A stretch of 64,000 nt of DNA, taken from NCBI RefSeq assembly GCF_963576545.1, contig NW_026870448.1, positions 124,001 through 188,000 of the forward strand, given 5' to 3'. This document shows positions 10,229 through 24,488 of the stretch, piece after piece. This DNA comes from Limanda limanda. Its lineage: Eukaryota > Chordata > Actinopteri > Pleuronectiformes > Pleuronectidae. The notes under the pieces were generated by a model that was not told the origin of the DNA, made no database searches, and saw only the letters and a program-made list of their open reading frames with translations. The first letter of the stretch is position 1. The number at the start of each line of letters is the position of its first letter. The position numbers and the translations under genes were made by a program.

Positions 10229-11500
10229 GTTATTCAAGAATATCTCTTTCTCCTATGTGCTTTCATCCCTAACCCTAACCCTAACCCTTCCGAAAGTCGG
10301 AGAAGCTCAAGGATGGTACCGATCGATGCGCGCTACCCCATTTAGTGGGGGTAGAGCCTATTTGCAAGTCTGTCCGACCTTCACAAAAAAAGTTATTCAA
10401 GAATATCTCCTCAGATTTGGGGGAATTTCGTCGGTCGACCTCTTCCGAAGGTCGTACAAGCTCGGGGATGGTACCAATCGATCCGCAGGACCCAAATTAG
10501 TCCAGATGCAACCACTTTCCAAGTCTCTCCGACCTTCACAAAAAAAGTTATTCAAGAATATCTCTTTCTCCTATGTGCTTTCATCCCTAACCCTAACCCT
10601 AACCCTTCCGAAAGTCGGAGAAGCTCAAGGATGGTACCGATCGATGCGCGCAACCCCATTTAGTGGGGGTAGAGCCTACTTGCAAGTCTCTCCGACCTTC
10701 ACAAAAAAAGTTATTCAAGAATATCTCCTCAGATTTGGGGGAATTTCGTCGGTCGACCTCTTCCGAAGGTTGTACAAGCTCGGGGATGGTACCAATCGAT
10801 CCGCAGGACCCAAATTAGTCCAGATGCAACCACTTTCCAAGTCTCTCCGACCTTCACAAAAAAAGTTATTCAAGAATATCTCTTTCTCCTATGTGCTTTC
10901 ATCCCTAACCCTAACCCTAACCCTTCCGAAAGTCGGAGAAGCTCAAGGATGGTACCGATCGATGCGCGCAACCCCATTTAGTGGGGGTAGAGCCTACTTG
11001 CAAGTCTCTCCGACCTTCACAAAAAAAGTTATTCAAGAATATCTCCTCAGATTTGGGGGAATTTCGTCGGTCGACCTCTTCCGAAGGTCGTACAAGCTCG
11101 GGGATGGTACCAATCGATCTGCAGGACCCAAATTAGTCCAGATGCAACCACTTTCCAAGTCTCTCCGACCTTCACAAAAAAAGTTATTCAAGAATATCTC
11201 TTTCTCCTATGTGCTTTCATCCCTAACCCTAACCCTAACCCTTCCGAAAGTCGGAGAAGCTCAAGGATGGTACCGATCGATGCGCGCTACCCCATTTAGG
11301 GGGGGTAGAGCCTACTTGCAAGTCTCTCCGACCTTCACAAAAAAAGTTATTCAAGAATATCTCCTCAGATTTGGGGGAATTTCGTCGGTCGACCTCTTCC
11401 GAAGGTCGTACAAGCTCGGGGATGGTACCAATCGATCCGCAGGACCCAAATTAGTCCAGATGCAACCACTTTCCAAGTCTCTCCGACCTTCACAAAAAAA

Positions 11501-12625
11501 GTTATTCAAGAATATCTCTTTCTCCTATGTGCTTTCATCCCTAACCCTAACCCTAACCCTTCCGAAAGTCGGAGAAGCTCAAGGATGGTACCGATCGATG
11601 CGCGCTACCCCATTTAGTGGGGGTAGAGCCTACTTGCAAGTCTCTCCGACCTTCACAAAAAAGTTATTCAAGAATATCTCTTTCTCCTATGTGCTTTCAT
11701 CCCTAACCCTAACCCTAACCCTTCCGAAAGTCGGAGAAGCTCAAGGATGGTACCGATCGATGCGCGCAACCCCATTTAGTGGGGGTAGAGCCTACTTGCA
11801 AGTCTCTCCGACCTTCAAAAAAAAAAGTTATTCAAGAATATCTCCTCAGATTTGGGGGAATTTCGTCGGTCGACCTCTTCCGAAGGTCGTACAAGCTCGG
11901 GGATGGTACCAATCGATCCGCAGGACCCAAATTAGTCCAGATGCAACCACTTTCCAAGTCTCTCCGACCTTCACAAAAAAAGTTATTCAAGAATATCTCT
12001 TTCTCCTATGTGCTTTCATCCCTAACCCTAACCCTAACCCTTCCGAAAGTCGGAGAAGCTCAAAGATGGTACCGATCGATGCGCGCTACCCCATTTAGTG
12101 GGGGTAGAGCCTACTTGCAAGTCTCTCCGACCTTCACAAAAAAAGTTATTCAAGAATATCTCTTTCTCCTATGTGCTTTCATCCCTAACCCTAACCCTAA
12201 CCCTTCCGAAAGTCGGAGAAGCTCAAGGATGGTACCGATCGATGCGCGCAACCACATTTAGTGGGGGTAGAGCCTACTTGCAAGTCTCTCCGACCTTCAC
12301 AAAAAAAGTTATTCAAGAATATCTCCTCAGATTTGGGGGAATTTCGTCGGTCAACCTCTTCCGAAGGTCGTACAAGCTCGGGGATGGTACCAATCGATCT
12401 GCAGGACCCAAATTAGTCCAGATGCAACCACTTTCCAAGTCTCTCCGACCTTCACAAAAAAAGTTATTCAAGAATATCTCTTTCTCCTATGTGCTTTCAT
12501 CCCTAACCCTAACCCTAACCCTTCCGAAAGTCGGAGAAGCTCAAGGATGGTACCGATCGATGCGCGCTACCCCATTTAGGGGGGGTAGAGCCTACTTGCA
12601 AGTCTCTCCGACCTTCACAAAAAAA
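11501..12625 (+). repeat. Seven-monomer core 6, subtype beta
   Basis: Duplicate of core 3 at +5,445; carries GGTCAACC near 12352 and the three beta marks. Confidence 0.9.
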
Positions 12626-15185
12626 GTTATTCAAGAATATCTCTTTCTCCTATGTGCTTTCATCCCTAACCCTAACCCTAACCCTTCCGAAAGTCGGAGA
12701 AGCTCAAGGATGGTACCGATCGATGTGCGCTACCCCATTTAGTGGGGGTAGAGCCTATTTGCAAGTCTGTCCGACCTTCACAAAAAAAGTTATTCAAGAA
12801 TATCTCCTCAGATTTGGGGGAATTTCGTCGGTCGACCTCTTCCGAAGGTCGTACAAGCTCGGGGATGGTACCAATCGATCCGCAGGACCCAAATTAGTCC
12901 AGATGCAACCACTTTCCAAGTCTCTCCGACCTTCACAAAAAAAGTTATTCAAGAATATCTCTTTCTCCTATGTGCTTTCATCCCTAACCCTAACCCTAAC
13001 CCTTCCGAAAGTCGGAGAAGCTCAAGGATGGTACCGATCGATGCGCGCAACCCCATTTAGTGGGGGTAGAGCCTACTTGCAAGTCTCTCCGACCTTCACA
13101 AAAAAAGTTATTCAAGAATATCTCCTCAGATTTGGGGGAATTTCGTCGGTCGACCTCTTCCGAAGGTCGTACAAGCTCGGGGATGGTACCAATCGATCTG
13201 CAGGACCCAAATTAGTCCAGATGCAACCACTTTCCAAGTCTCTCCGACCTTCACAAAAAAAGTTATTCAAGAATATCTCTTTCTCCTATGTGCTTTCATC
13301 CCTAACCCTAACCCTAACCCTTCCGAAAGTCGGAGAAGCTCAAGGATGGTACCGATCGATGCGCGCTACCCCATTTAGGGGGGGTAGAGCCTACTTGCAA
13401 GTCTCTCCGACCTTCACAAAAAAAGTTATTCAAGAATATCTCTTTCTCCTATGTGCTTTCATCCCTAACCCTAACCCTAACCCTTCCGAAAGTCGGAGAA
13501 GCTCAAGGATGGTACCGATCGATGCGCGCTACCCCATTTAGTGGGGGTAGAGCCTATTTGCAAGTCTGTCCGACCTTCACAAAAAAAGTTATTCAAGAAT
13601 ATCTCCTCAGATTTGGGGGAATTTCGTCGGTCGACCTCTTCCGAAGGTCGTACAAGCTCGGGGATGGTACCAATCGATCCGCAGGACCCAAATTAGTCCA
13701 GATGCAACCACTTTCCAAGTCTCTCCGACCTTCACAAAAAAAGTTATTCAAGAATATCTCTTTCTCCTATGTGCTTTCATCCCTAACCCTAACCCTAACC
13801 CTTCCGAAAGTCGGAGAAGCTCAAGGATGGTACCGATCGATGCGCGCAACCCCATTTAGTGGGGGTAGAGCCTACTTGCAAGTCTCTCCGACCTTCACAA
13901 AAAAAGTTATTCAAGAATATCTCCTCAGATTTGGGGGAATTTCGTCGGTCGACCTCTTCCGAAGGTTGTACAAGCTCGGGGATGGTACCAATCGATCCGC
14001 AGGACCCAAATTAGTCCAGATGCAACCACTTTCCAAGTCTCTCCGACCTTCACAAAAAAAGTTATTCAAGAATATCTCTTTCTCCTATGTGCTTTCATCC
14101 CTAACCCTAACCCTAACCCTTCCGAAAGTCGGAGAAGCTCAAGGATGGTACCGATCGATGTGCGCAACCCCATTTAGTGGGGGTAGAGCCTACTTGCAAG
14201 TCTCTCCGACCTTCACAAAAAAAGTTTTTCAAGAATATCTCCTCAGATTTGGGGGAATTTCGTCGGTCGACCTCTTCCGAAGGTCGTACAAGCTCGGGGA
14301 TGGTACCAATCGATCTGCAGGACCCAAATTAGTCCAGATGCAACCACTTTCCAAGTCTCTCCGACCTTCACAAAAAAAGTTATTCAAGAATATCTCTTTC
14401 TCCTATGTGCTTTCATCCCTAACCCTAACCCTAACCCTTCCGAAAGTCGGAGAAGCTCAAGGATGGTACCGATCGATGCGCGCTACCCCATTTAGTGGGG
14501 GTAGAGCCTACTTGCAAGTCTCTCCGACCTTCACAAAAAAAGTTATTCAAGAATATCTCTTTCTCCTATGTGCTTTCATCCCTAACCCTAACCCTAACCC
14601 TTCCGAAAGTCGGACAAGCTCAAGGATGGTACCGATCGATGCGCGCTACTCCATTTAGTGGGGGTAGAGCCTACTTGCAAGTCTCTCCGACCTTCACAAA
14701 AAAAGTTATTCAAGAATATCTCCTCAGATTTGGGGGAATTTCGTCGGTCGACCTCTTCCGAAGGTCGTACAAGCTCGGGGATGGTACCAATCGATCTGCA
14801 GGACCCAAATTAGTCCAGATGCAACCACTTTCCAAGTCTCTCCGACCTTCACAAAAAAAGTTATTCAAGAATATCTCTTTCTCCTATGTGCTTTCATCCC
14901 TAACCCTAACCCTAACCCTTCCGAAAGTCGGAGAAGCTCAAGGATGGTACCGATCGATGCGCGCTACCCCATTTAGTGGGGGTAGAGCCTACTTGCAAGT
15001 CTCTCCGACCTTCACAAAAAAAGTTATTCAAGAATATCTCTTTCTCCTATGTGCTTTCATCCCTAACCCTAACCCTAACCCTTCCGAAAGTCGGAGAAGC
15101 TCAAGGATGGTACCGATCGATGCGCGCTACCCCATTTAGTGGGGGTAGAGCCTACTTGCAAGTCTCTCCGACCTTCACAAAAAAA

Positions 15186-15342
15186 GTTATTCAAGAATAT
15201 CTCTTTCTCCTATGTGCTTTCATCCCTAACCCTAACCCTTCCGAAAGTCGGAGAAGCTCAAGGATGGTACCGATCGATGCGCGCTACCCCATTTAGTGGG
15301 GGTAGAGCCTACTTGCAAGTCTCTCCGACCTTCACAAAAAAA
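15186..15342 (+). repeat. A monomer with one telomere hexamer deleted (157 bp)
   Basis: The block reads (CCCTAA)2CCC, leaving three C-tracts. It lies in a run of A monomers whose relatives at 20153 and 26095 keep the full block, so this is a deletion in this copy. Confidence 0.93.
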
Positions 15343-16785
15343 GTTATTCAAGAATATCTCTTTCTCCTATGTGCTTTCATCCCTAACCCTAACCCTAACC
15401 CTTCCGAAAGTCGGACAAGCTCAAGGATGGTACCGATCGATGCGCGCTACTCCATTTAGTGGGGGTAGAGCCTACTTGCAAGTCTCTCCGACCTTCACAA
15501 AAAAAGTTATTCAAGAATATCTCCTCAGATTTGGGGGAATTTCGTCGGTCGACCTCTTCCGAAGGTCGTACAAGCTCGGGGATGGTACCAATCGATCTGC
15601 AGGACCCAAATTAGTCCAGATGCAACCACTTTCCAAGTCTCTCCGACCTTCACAAAAAAAGTTATTCAAGAATATCTCTTTCTCCTATGTGCTTTCATCC
15701 CTAACCCTAACCCTAACCCTTCCGAAAGTCGGAGAAGCTCAAGGATGGTACCGATCGATGCGCGCTACCCCATTTAGTGGGGGTAGAGCCTACTTGCAAG
15801 TCTCTCCGACCTTCACAAAAAAAGTTATTCAAGAATATCTCTTTCTCCTATGTGCTTTCATCCCTAACCCTAACCCTAACCCTTCCGAAAGTCGGAGAAG
15901 CTCAAGGATGGTACCGATCGATGCGCGCTACCCCATTTAGTGGGGGTAGAGCCTACTTGCAAGTCTCTCCGACCTTCACAAAAAAAGTTATTCAAGAATA
16001 TCTCTTTCTCCTATGTGCTTTCATCCCTAACCCTAACCCTAACCCTTCCGAAAGTCGGAGAAGCTCAAGGATGGTACCAATCGATGCGCGCTACCCCATT
16101 TAGTGGGGGTAGAGCCTACTTGCAAGTCTCTCCGACCTTCACAAAAAAAGTTATTCAAGAATATCTCCTCAGATTTGGGGGAATTTCGTCGGTCGACCTC
16201 TTCCGAAGGACGTACAAGCTCGGGGATGGTACCAATCGATCCGCAGGACCCAAATTAGTCCAGATGCAACCACTTTCCAAGTCTCTCCGACCTTCACAAA
16301 AAAAGTTATTCAAGAATATCTCTTTCTCCTATGTGCTTTCATCCCTAACCCTAACCCTAACCCTTCCGAAAGTCGGAGAAGCTCAAGGATGGTACCGATC
16401 GATGCGCGCTACCCCATTTAGTGGGGGTAGAGCCTACTTGCAAGTCTCTCCGACCTTCACAAAAAAAGTTATTCAAGAATATCTCTTTCTCCTATGTGCT
16501 TTCATCCCTAACCCTAACCCTAACCCTTCCAAAAGTCGGAGAAGCTCAAGGATGGTACCGATCGATGCGCGCTACCCCATTTAGTGGGGGTAGAGCCTAC
16601 TTGCAAGTCTCTCCGACCTTCACAAAAAAAGTTATTCAAGAATATCTCCTCAGATTTGGGGGAATTTCGTCGGTCGACCTCTTCCGAAGGACGTACAAGC
16701 TCGGGGATGGTACCAATCGATCCGCAGGACCCAAATTAGTCCAGATGCAACCACTTTCCAAGCCTCTCCGACCTTCACAAAAAAA

Positions 16786-17910
16786 GTTATTCAAGAATAT
16801 CTCTTTCTCCTATGTGCTTTCATCCCTAACCCTAACCCTAACCCTTCCGAAAGTCGGAGAAGCTCAAGGATGGTACCGATCGATGCGCGCTACCCCATTT
16901 AGTGGGGGTAGAGCCTACTTGCAAGTCTCTCCGACCTTCACAAAAAAGTTATTCAAGAATATCTCTTTCTCCTATGTGCTTTCATCCCTAACCCTAACCC
17001 TAACCCTTCCGAAAGTCGGAGAAGCTCAAGGATGGTACCGATCGATGCGCGCAACCCCATTTAGTGGGGGTAGAGCCTACTTGCAAGTCTCTCCGACCTT
17101 CAAAAAAAAAAGTTATTCAAGAATATCTCCTCAGATTTGGGGGAATTTCGTCGGTCGACCTCTTCCGAAGGTCGTACAAGCTCGGGGATGGTACCAATCG
17201 ATCCGCAGGACCCAAATTAGTCCAGATGCAACCACTTTCCAAGTCTCTCCGACCTTCACAAAAAAAGTTATTCAAGAATATCTCTTTCTCCTATGTGCTT
17301 TCATCCCTAACCCTAACCCTAACCCTTCCGAAAGTCGGAGAAGCTCAAAGATGGTACCGATCGATGCGCGCTACCCCATTTAGTGGGGGTAGAGCCTACT
17401 TGCAAGTCTCTCCGACCTTCACAAAAAAAGTTATTCAAGAATATCTCTTTCTCCTATGTGCTTTCATCCCTAACCCTAACCCTAACCCTTCCGAAAGTCG
17501 GAGAAGCTCAAGGATGGTACCGATCGATGCGCGCAACCACATTTAGTGGGGGTAGAGCCTACTTGCAAGTCTCTCCGACCTTCACAAAAAAAGTTATTCA
17601 AGAATATCTCCTCAGATTTGGGGGAATTTCGTCGGTCGACCTCTTCCGAAGGTCGTACAAGCTCGGGGATGGTACCAATCGATCTGCAGGACCCAAATTA
17701 GTCCAGATGCAACCACTTTCCAAGTCTCTCCGACCTTCACAAAAAAAGTTATTCAAGAATATCTCTTTCTCCTATGTGCTTTCATCCCTAACCCTAACCC
17801 TAACCCTTCCGAAAGTCGGAGAAGCTCAAGGATGGTACCGATCGATGCGCGCTACCCCATTTAGGGGGGGTAGAGCCTACTTGCAAGTCTCTCCGACCTT
17901 CACAAAAAAA
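16786..17910 (+). repeat. Seven-monomer core 7, subtype beta
   Basis: Beta marks present, without GGTCAACC. It lies 5,285 bp from core 6. Confidence 0.9.
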
Positions 17911-18546
17911 GTTATTCAAGAATATCTCTTTCTCCTATGTGCTTTCATCCCTAACCCTAACCCTAACCCTTCCGAAAGTCGGAGAAGCTCAAGGATGGTA
18001 CCGATCGATGCGCGCTACCCCATTTAGTGGGGGTAGAGCCTATTTGCAAGTCTGTCCGACCTTCACAAAAAAAGTTATTCAAGAATATCTCCTCAGATTT
18101 GGGGGAATTTCGTCGGTCGACCTCTTCCGAAGGTCGTACAAGCTCGGGGATGGTACCAATCGATCCGCAGGACCCAAATTAGTCCAGATGCAACCACTTT
18201 CCAAGTCTCTCCGACCTTCACAAAAAAAGTTATTCAAGAATATCTCTTTCTCCTATGTGCTTTCATCCCTAACCCTAACCCTAACCCTTCCGAAAGTCGG
18301 AGAAGCTCAAGGATGGTACCGATCGATGCGCGCAACCCCATTTAGTGGGGGTAGAGCCTACTTGCAAGTCTCTCCGACCTTCACAAAAAAAGTTATTCAA
18401 GAATATCTCCTCAGATTTGGGGGAATTTCGTCGGTCGACCTCTTCCGAAGGTCGTACAAGCTCGGGGATGGTACCAATCGATCTGCAGGACCCAAATTAG
18501 TCCAGATGCAACCACTTTCCAAGTCTCTCCGACCTTCACAAAAAAA

Positions 18547-21500
18547 GTTATTCAAGAATATCTCTTTCTCCTATGTGCTTTCATCCCTAACCCTAACCCT
18601 AACCCTTCCGAAAGTCGGAGAAGCTCAAGGATGGTACCGATCGATGCGCGCTACCCCATTTAGGGGGGGTAGAGCCTACTTGCAAGTCTCTCCGACCTTC
18701 ACAAAAAAAGTTATTCAAGAATATCTCTTTCTCCTATGTGCTTTCATCCCTAACCCTAACCCTAACCCTTCCGAAAGTCGGAGAAGCTCAAGGATGGTAC
18801 CGATCGATGCGCGCTACCCCATTTAGTGGGGGTAGAGCCTATTTGCAAGTCTGTCCGACCTTCACAAAAAAAGTTATTCAAGAATATCTCCTCAGATTTG
18901 GGGGAATTTCGTCGGTCGACCTCTTCCGAAGGTCGTACAAGCTCGGGGATGGTACCAATCGATCCGCAGGACCCGAATTAGTCCAGATGCAACCACTTTC
19001 CAAGTCTCTCCGACCTTCACAAAAAAAGTTATTCAAGAATATCTCTTTCTCCTATGTGCTTTCATCCCTAACCCTAACCCTAACCCTTCCGAAAGTCGGA
19101 GAAGCTCAAGGATGGTACCGATCGATGCGCGCAACCCCATTTAGTGGGGGTAGAGCCTACTTGCAAGTCTCTCCGACCTTCACAAAAAAAGTTATTCAAG
19201 AATATCTCCTCAGATTTGGGGGAATTTCGTCGGTCGACCTCTTCCGAAGGTCGTACAAGCTCGGGGATGGTACCAATCGATCTGCAGGACCCAAATTAGT
19301 CCAGATGCAACCACTTTCCAAGTCTCTCCGACCTTCACAAAAAAAGTTATTCAAGAATATCTCTTTCTCCTATGTGCTTTCATCCCTAACCCTAACCCTA
19401 ACCCTTCCGAAAGTCGGAGAAGCTCAAGGATGGTACCGATCGATGCGCGCTACCCCATTTAGTGGGGGTAGAGCCTACTTGCAAGTCTCTCCGACCTTCA
19501 CAAAAAAAGTTATTCAAGAATATCTCTTTCTCCTATGTGCTTTCATCCCTAACCCTAACCCTAACCCTTCCGAAAGTCGGACAAGCTCAAGGATGGTACC
19601 GATCGATGCGCGCTACTCCATTTAGTGGGGGTAGAGCCTACTTGCAAGTCTCTCCGACCTTCACAAAAAAAGTTATTCAAGAATATCTCCTCAGATTTGG
19701 GGGAATTTCGTCGGTCGACCTCTTCCGAAGGTCGTACAAGCTCGGGGATGGTACCAATCGATCTGCAGGACCCAAATTAGTCCAGATGCAACCACTTTCC
19801 AAGTCTCTCCGACCTTCACAAAAAAAGTTATTCAAGAATATCTCTTTCTCCTATGTGCTTTCATCCCTAACCCTAACCCTAACCCTTCCGAAAGTCGGAG
19901 AAGCTCAAGGATGGTACCGATCGATGCGCGCTACCCCATTTAGTGGGGGTAGAGCCTACTTGCAAGTCTCTCCGACCTTCACAAAAAAAGTTATTCAAGA
20001 ATATCTCTTTCTCCTATGTGCTTTCATCCCTAACCCTAACCCTAACCCTTCCGAAAGTCGGAGAAGCTCAAGGATGGTACCGATCGATGCGCGCTACCCC
20101 ATTTAGTGGGGGTAGAGCCTACTTGCAAGTCTCTCCGACCTTCACAAAAAAAGTTATTCAAGAATATCTCTTTCTCCTATGTGCTTTCATCCCTAACCCT
20201 AACCCTAACCCTTCCGAAAGTCGGAGAAGCTCAAGGATGGTACCGATCGATGCGCGCTACCCCATTTAGTGGGGGTAGAGCCTACTTGCAAGTCTCTCCG
20301 ACCTTCACAAAAAAAGTTATTCAAGAATATCTCTTTCTCCTATGTGCTTTCATCCCTAACCCTAACCCTAACCCTTCCGAAAGTCGGACAAGCTCAAGGA
20401 TGGTACCGATCGATGCGCGCTACTCCATTTAGTGGGGGTAGAGCCTACTTGCAAGTCTCTCCGACCTTCACAAAAAAAGTTATTCAAGAATATCTCCTCA
20501 GATTTGGGGGAATTTCGTCGGTCGACCTCTTCCGAAGGTCGTACAAGCTCGGGGATGGTACCAATCGATCTGCAGGACCCAAATTAGTCCAGATGCAACC
20601 ACTTTCCAAGTCTCTCCGACCTTCACAAAAAAAGTTATTCAAGAATATCTCTTTCTCCTATGTGCTTTCATCCCTAACCCTAACCCTAACCCTTCCGAAA
20701 GTCGGAGAAGCTCAAGGATGGTACCGATCGATGCGCGCTACCCCATTTAGTGGGGGTAGAGCCTACTTGCAAGTCTCTCCGACCTTCACAAAAAAAGTTA
20801 TTCAAGAATATCTCTTTCTCCTATGTGCTTTCATCCCTAACCCTAACCCTAACCCTTCCGAAAGTCGGAGAAGCTCAAGGATGGTACCGATCGATGCGCG
20901 CTACCCCATTTAGTGGGGGTAGAGCCTACTTGCAAGTCTCTCCGACCTTCACAAAAAAAGTTATTCAAGAATATCTCTTTCTCCTATGTGCTTTCATCCC
21001 TAACCCTAACCCTAACCCTTCCGAAAGTCGGAGAAGCTCAAGGATGGTACCAATCGATGCGCGCTACCCCATTTAGTGGGGGTAGAGCCTACTTGCAAGT
21101 CTCTCCGACCTTCACAAAAAAAGTTATTCAAGAATATCTCTTTCTCCTATGTGCTTTCATCCCTAACCCTAACCCTAACCCTTCCGAAAGTCGGAGAAGC
21201 TCAAGGATGGTACCGATCGATGTGCGCTACCCCATTTAGTGGGGGTAGAGCCTACTTGCAAGTCTCTCCGACCTTCACAAAAAAAGTTATTCAAGAATAT
21301 CTCCTCAGATTTGGGGGAATTTCGTCGGTCGACCTCTTCCGAAGGTCGTACAAGCTCGGGGATGGTACCAATCGATCCGCAGGACCCAAATTAGTCCAGA
21401 TGCAACCACTTTCCAAGTCTCTCCGACCTTCACAAAAAAAGTTATTCAAGAATATCTCTTTCTCCTATGTGCTTTCATCCCTAACCCTAACCCTAACCCT

Positions 21501-24488
21501 TCCGAAAGTCGGAGAAGCTCAAGGATGGTACCGATCGATGCGCGCTACCCCATTTAGTGGGGGTAGAGCCTACTTGCAAGTCTCTCCGACCTTCACAAAA
21601 AAGTTATTCAAGAATATCTCTTTCTCCTATGTGCTTTCATCCCTAACCCTAACCCTAACCCTTCCGAAAGTCGGAGAAGCTCAAGGATGGTACCGATCGA
21701 TGCGCGCAACCCCATTTAGTGGGGGTAGAGCCTACTTGCAAGTCTCTCCGACCTTCAAAAAAAAAAGTTATTCAAGAATATCTCCTCAGATTTGGGGGAA
21801 TTTCGTCGGTCGACCTCTTCCGAAGGTCGTACAAGCTCGGGGATGGTACCAATCGATCCGCAGGACCCAAATTAGTCCAGATGCAACCACTTTCCAAGTC
21901 TCTCCGACCTTCACAAAAAACGTTATTCAAGAATATCTCTTTCTCCTATGTGCTTTCATCCCTAACCCTAACCCTAACCCTTCCGAAAGTCGGAGAAGCT
22001 CAAGGATGGTACTGATCGATGCGCGCTACCCCATTTAGTGGGGGTAGAGCCTACTTGCAAGTCTCTCCGACCTTCACAAAAAAAGTTATTCAAGAATATC
22101 TCTTTCTCCTATGTGCTTTCATCCCTAACCCTAACCCTAACCCTTCCGAAAGTCGGAGAAGCTCAAGGATGGTACCGATCGATGCGCGCAACCACATTTA
22201 GTGGGGGTAGAGCCTACTTGCAAGTCTCTCCGACCTTCACAAAAAAAGTTATTCAAGAATATCTCCTCAGATTTGGGGGAATTTCGTCGGTCGACCTCTT
22301 CCGAAGGTCGTACAAGCTCGGGGATGGTACCAATCGATCCGCAGGACCCAAATTAGTCCAGATGCAACCACTTTCCAAGTCTCTCCGACCTTCACAAAAA
22401 AAGTTATTCAAGAATATCTCTTTCTCCTATGTGCTTTCATCCCTAACCCTAACCCTAACCCTTCCGAAAGTCGGAGAAGCTCAAGGATGGTACCGATCGA
22501 TGCGCGCTACCCCATTTAGGGGGGGTAGAGCCTACATGCAAGTCTCTCCGACCTTCACAAAAAAAGTTATTCAAGAATATCTCTTTCTCCTATGTGCTTT
22601 CATCCCTAACCCTAACCCTAACCCTTCCGAAAGTCGGAGAAGCTCAAGGATGGTACCGATCGATGCGCGCTACCCCATTTAGTGGGGGTAGAGCCTACTT
22701 GCAAGTCTGTCCGACCTTCACAAAAAAAGTTATTCAAGAATATCTCCTCAGATTTGGGGGAATTTCGTCGGTCGACCTCTTCCGAAGGTCGTACAAGCTC
22801 GGGGATGGTACCAATCGATCCGCAGGACCCAAATTAGTCCAGATGCAACCACTTCCCAAGTCTCTCCGACCTTCACAAAAAAAGTTATTCAAGAATATCT
22901 CTTTCTCCTATGTGCTTTCATCCCTAACCCTAACCCTAACCCTTCCGAAAGTCGGAGAAGCTCAAGGATGGTACCGATCGATGCGCGCTACCCCATTTAG
23001 TGGGGGTAGAGCCTACTTGCAAGTCTCTCCGACCTTCACAAAAAAGTTATTCAAGAATATCTCTTTCTCCTATGTGCTTTCATCCCTAACCCTAACCCTA
23101 ACCCTTCCGAAAGTCGGAGAAGCTCAAGGATGGTACCGATCGATGCGCGCTACCCCATTTAGTGGGGGTAGAGCCTACTTGCAAGTCTCTCCGACCTTCA
23201 CAAAAAAAGTTATTCAAGAATATCTCTTTCTCCTATGTGCTTTCATCCCTAACCCTAACCCTAACCCTTCCAAAAGTCGGAGAAGCTCAAGGATGGTACC
23301 GATCGATGCGCGCTACCCCATTTAGTGGGGGTAGAGCCTACTTGCAAGTCTCTCCGAGCTTCACAAAAAAAGTTATTCAAGAATATCTCCTCAGATTTGG
23401 GGGAATTTCGTCGGTCGACCTCTTCCGAAGGTCGTACAAGCTCGGGGATGGTACCAATCGATCTGCAGGACCCAAATTAGTCCAGATGCAACCACTTTCC
23501 AAGTCTCTCCGACCTTCACAAAAAACGTTATTCAAGAATATCTCTTTCTCCTATGTGCTTTCATCCCTAACCCTAACCCTAACCCTTCCGAAAGTCGGAG
23601 AAGCTCAAGGATGGTACCGATCGATGCGCGCAACCCCATTTAGTGGGGGTAGAGCCTACTTGCAAGTCTCTCCGACCTTCACAAAAAAAGTTATTCAAGA
23701 ATATCTCCTCAGATTTGGGGGAATTTCGTCGGTCGACCTCTTTCGAAGGTCGTACAAGCTCGGGGATGGTACCAATCGATCCGCAGGACCCAAATTAGTC
23801 CAGATGCAACCACTTTCCAAGTCTCTCCGACCTTCACAAAAAAAGTTATTCAAGAATATCTCTTTCTCCTATGTGCTTTCATCCCTAACCCTAACCCTAA
23901 CCCTTCCGAAAGTCGGAGAAGCTCAAGGATGGTACCGATCGATGCGCGCTACCCCATTTAGTGGGGGTAGAGCCTACTTGCAAGTCTCTCCGACCTTCAC
24001 AAAAAAAGTTATTCAAGAATATCTCTTTCTCCTATGTGCTTTCATCCCTAACCCTAACCCTAACCCTTCCGAAAGTCGGAGAAGCTCAAGAATGGTACCG
24101 ATCGATGCGCGCAACCCCATTTAGTGGGGGTAGAGCCTACTTGCAAGTCTCTCCGACCTTCACAAAAAAAGTTATTCAAGAATATCTCCTCAGATTTGGG
24201 GGAATTTCGTCGGTCGACCTCTTCCGAAGGTCGTACAAGCTCGGGGATGGTACCAATCGATCCGCAGGACCCAAATTAGTCCAGATGCAACCACTTTCCA
24301 AGTCTCTCCGACCTTCACAAAAAAAGTTATTCAAGAATATCTCTTTCTCCTATGTGCTTTCATCCCTAACCCTAACCCTAACCCTTCCGAAAGTCGGAGA
24401 AGCTCAAGGATGGTACCGATCGATGCGCGCTACCCCATTTAGTGGGGGTAGAGCCTACTTGCAAGTCTCTCCGACCTTCACAAAAAAA
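18547..24488 (+). repeat. Higher-order block II, copy 1 (5,942 bp)
   Basis: Repeated head-to-tail as 24489-31230. The copies run at offset 5,942 to about 27181, at 6,586 to about 29748, at 6,748 to about 30872 and at 6,742 to the end. It contains one core (21441) and a segment (23047-24124) with the marks CTTCCAAAAG, GAGCTTCAC, AAAACGTT and TTTCGAAGG, which becomes the building block of the right-hand family. Confidence 0.88.
21441..22565 (+). repeat. Seven-monomer core 8, subtype alpha
   Basis: Alpha marks present. Private changes are AAAACGTT after the first B (about 21921) and GGTACTGATCG (about 22013), which loses a GGTACC site. Confidence 0.9.

Larger units (their letters stand above)
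7181..12625 (+). repeat. Higher-order block I, copy 2 (5,445 bp)
   Basis: Head-to-tail duplicate of 1736-7180 with no gap. It shares rare variants at exactly +5,445, for example GGTCAACC (6907 and 12352) and the isolated 6-A tail before 3342 and 8787. The unit starting at 12626 has GATGTGCGC and CTGTCC, unlike the start of copy 1 or 2, so the repetition ends there. Confidence 0.93.
12626..18546 (+). repeat. Mixed block between the first two large duplications
   Basis: Units at 16786-18944 repeat 11501-13659 at an offset of 5,285 bp, so the end of block I was copied again. Units from about 13743 to 16103 match 18710-21076 and 24652-27018, so this part also foreshadows block II. It holds one core (16786) and one shortened A (15186). 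No gene. Confidence 0.85.

Noticed and set aside
1736..12625. Large duplications as an assembly artefact
   Set aside because: Possible in principle and not testable here. But the copies differ by small private changes and whole-monomer indels, which an assembler duplicating the same reads would not produce. Left as a caution rather than a finding.
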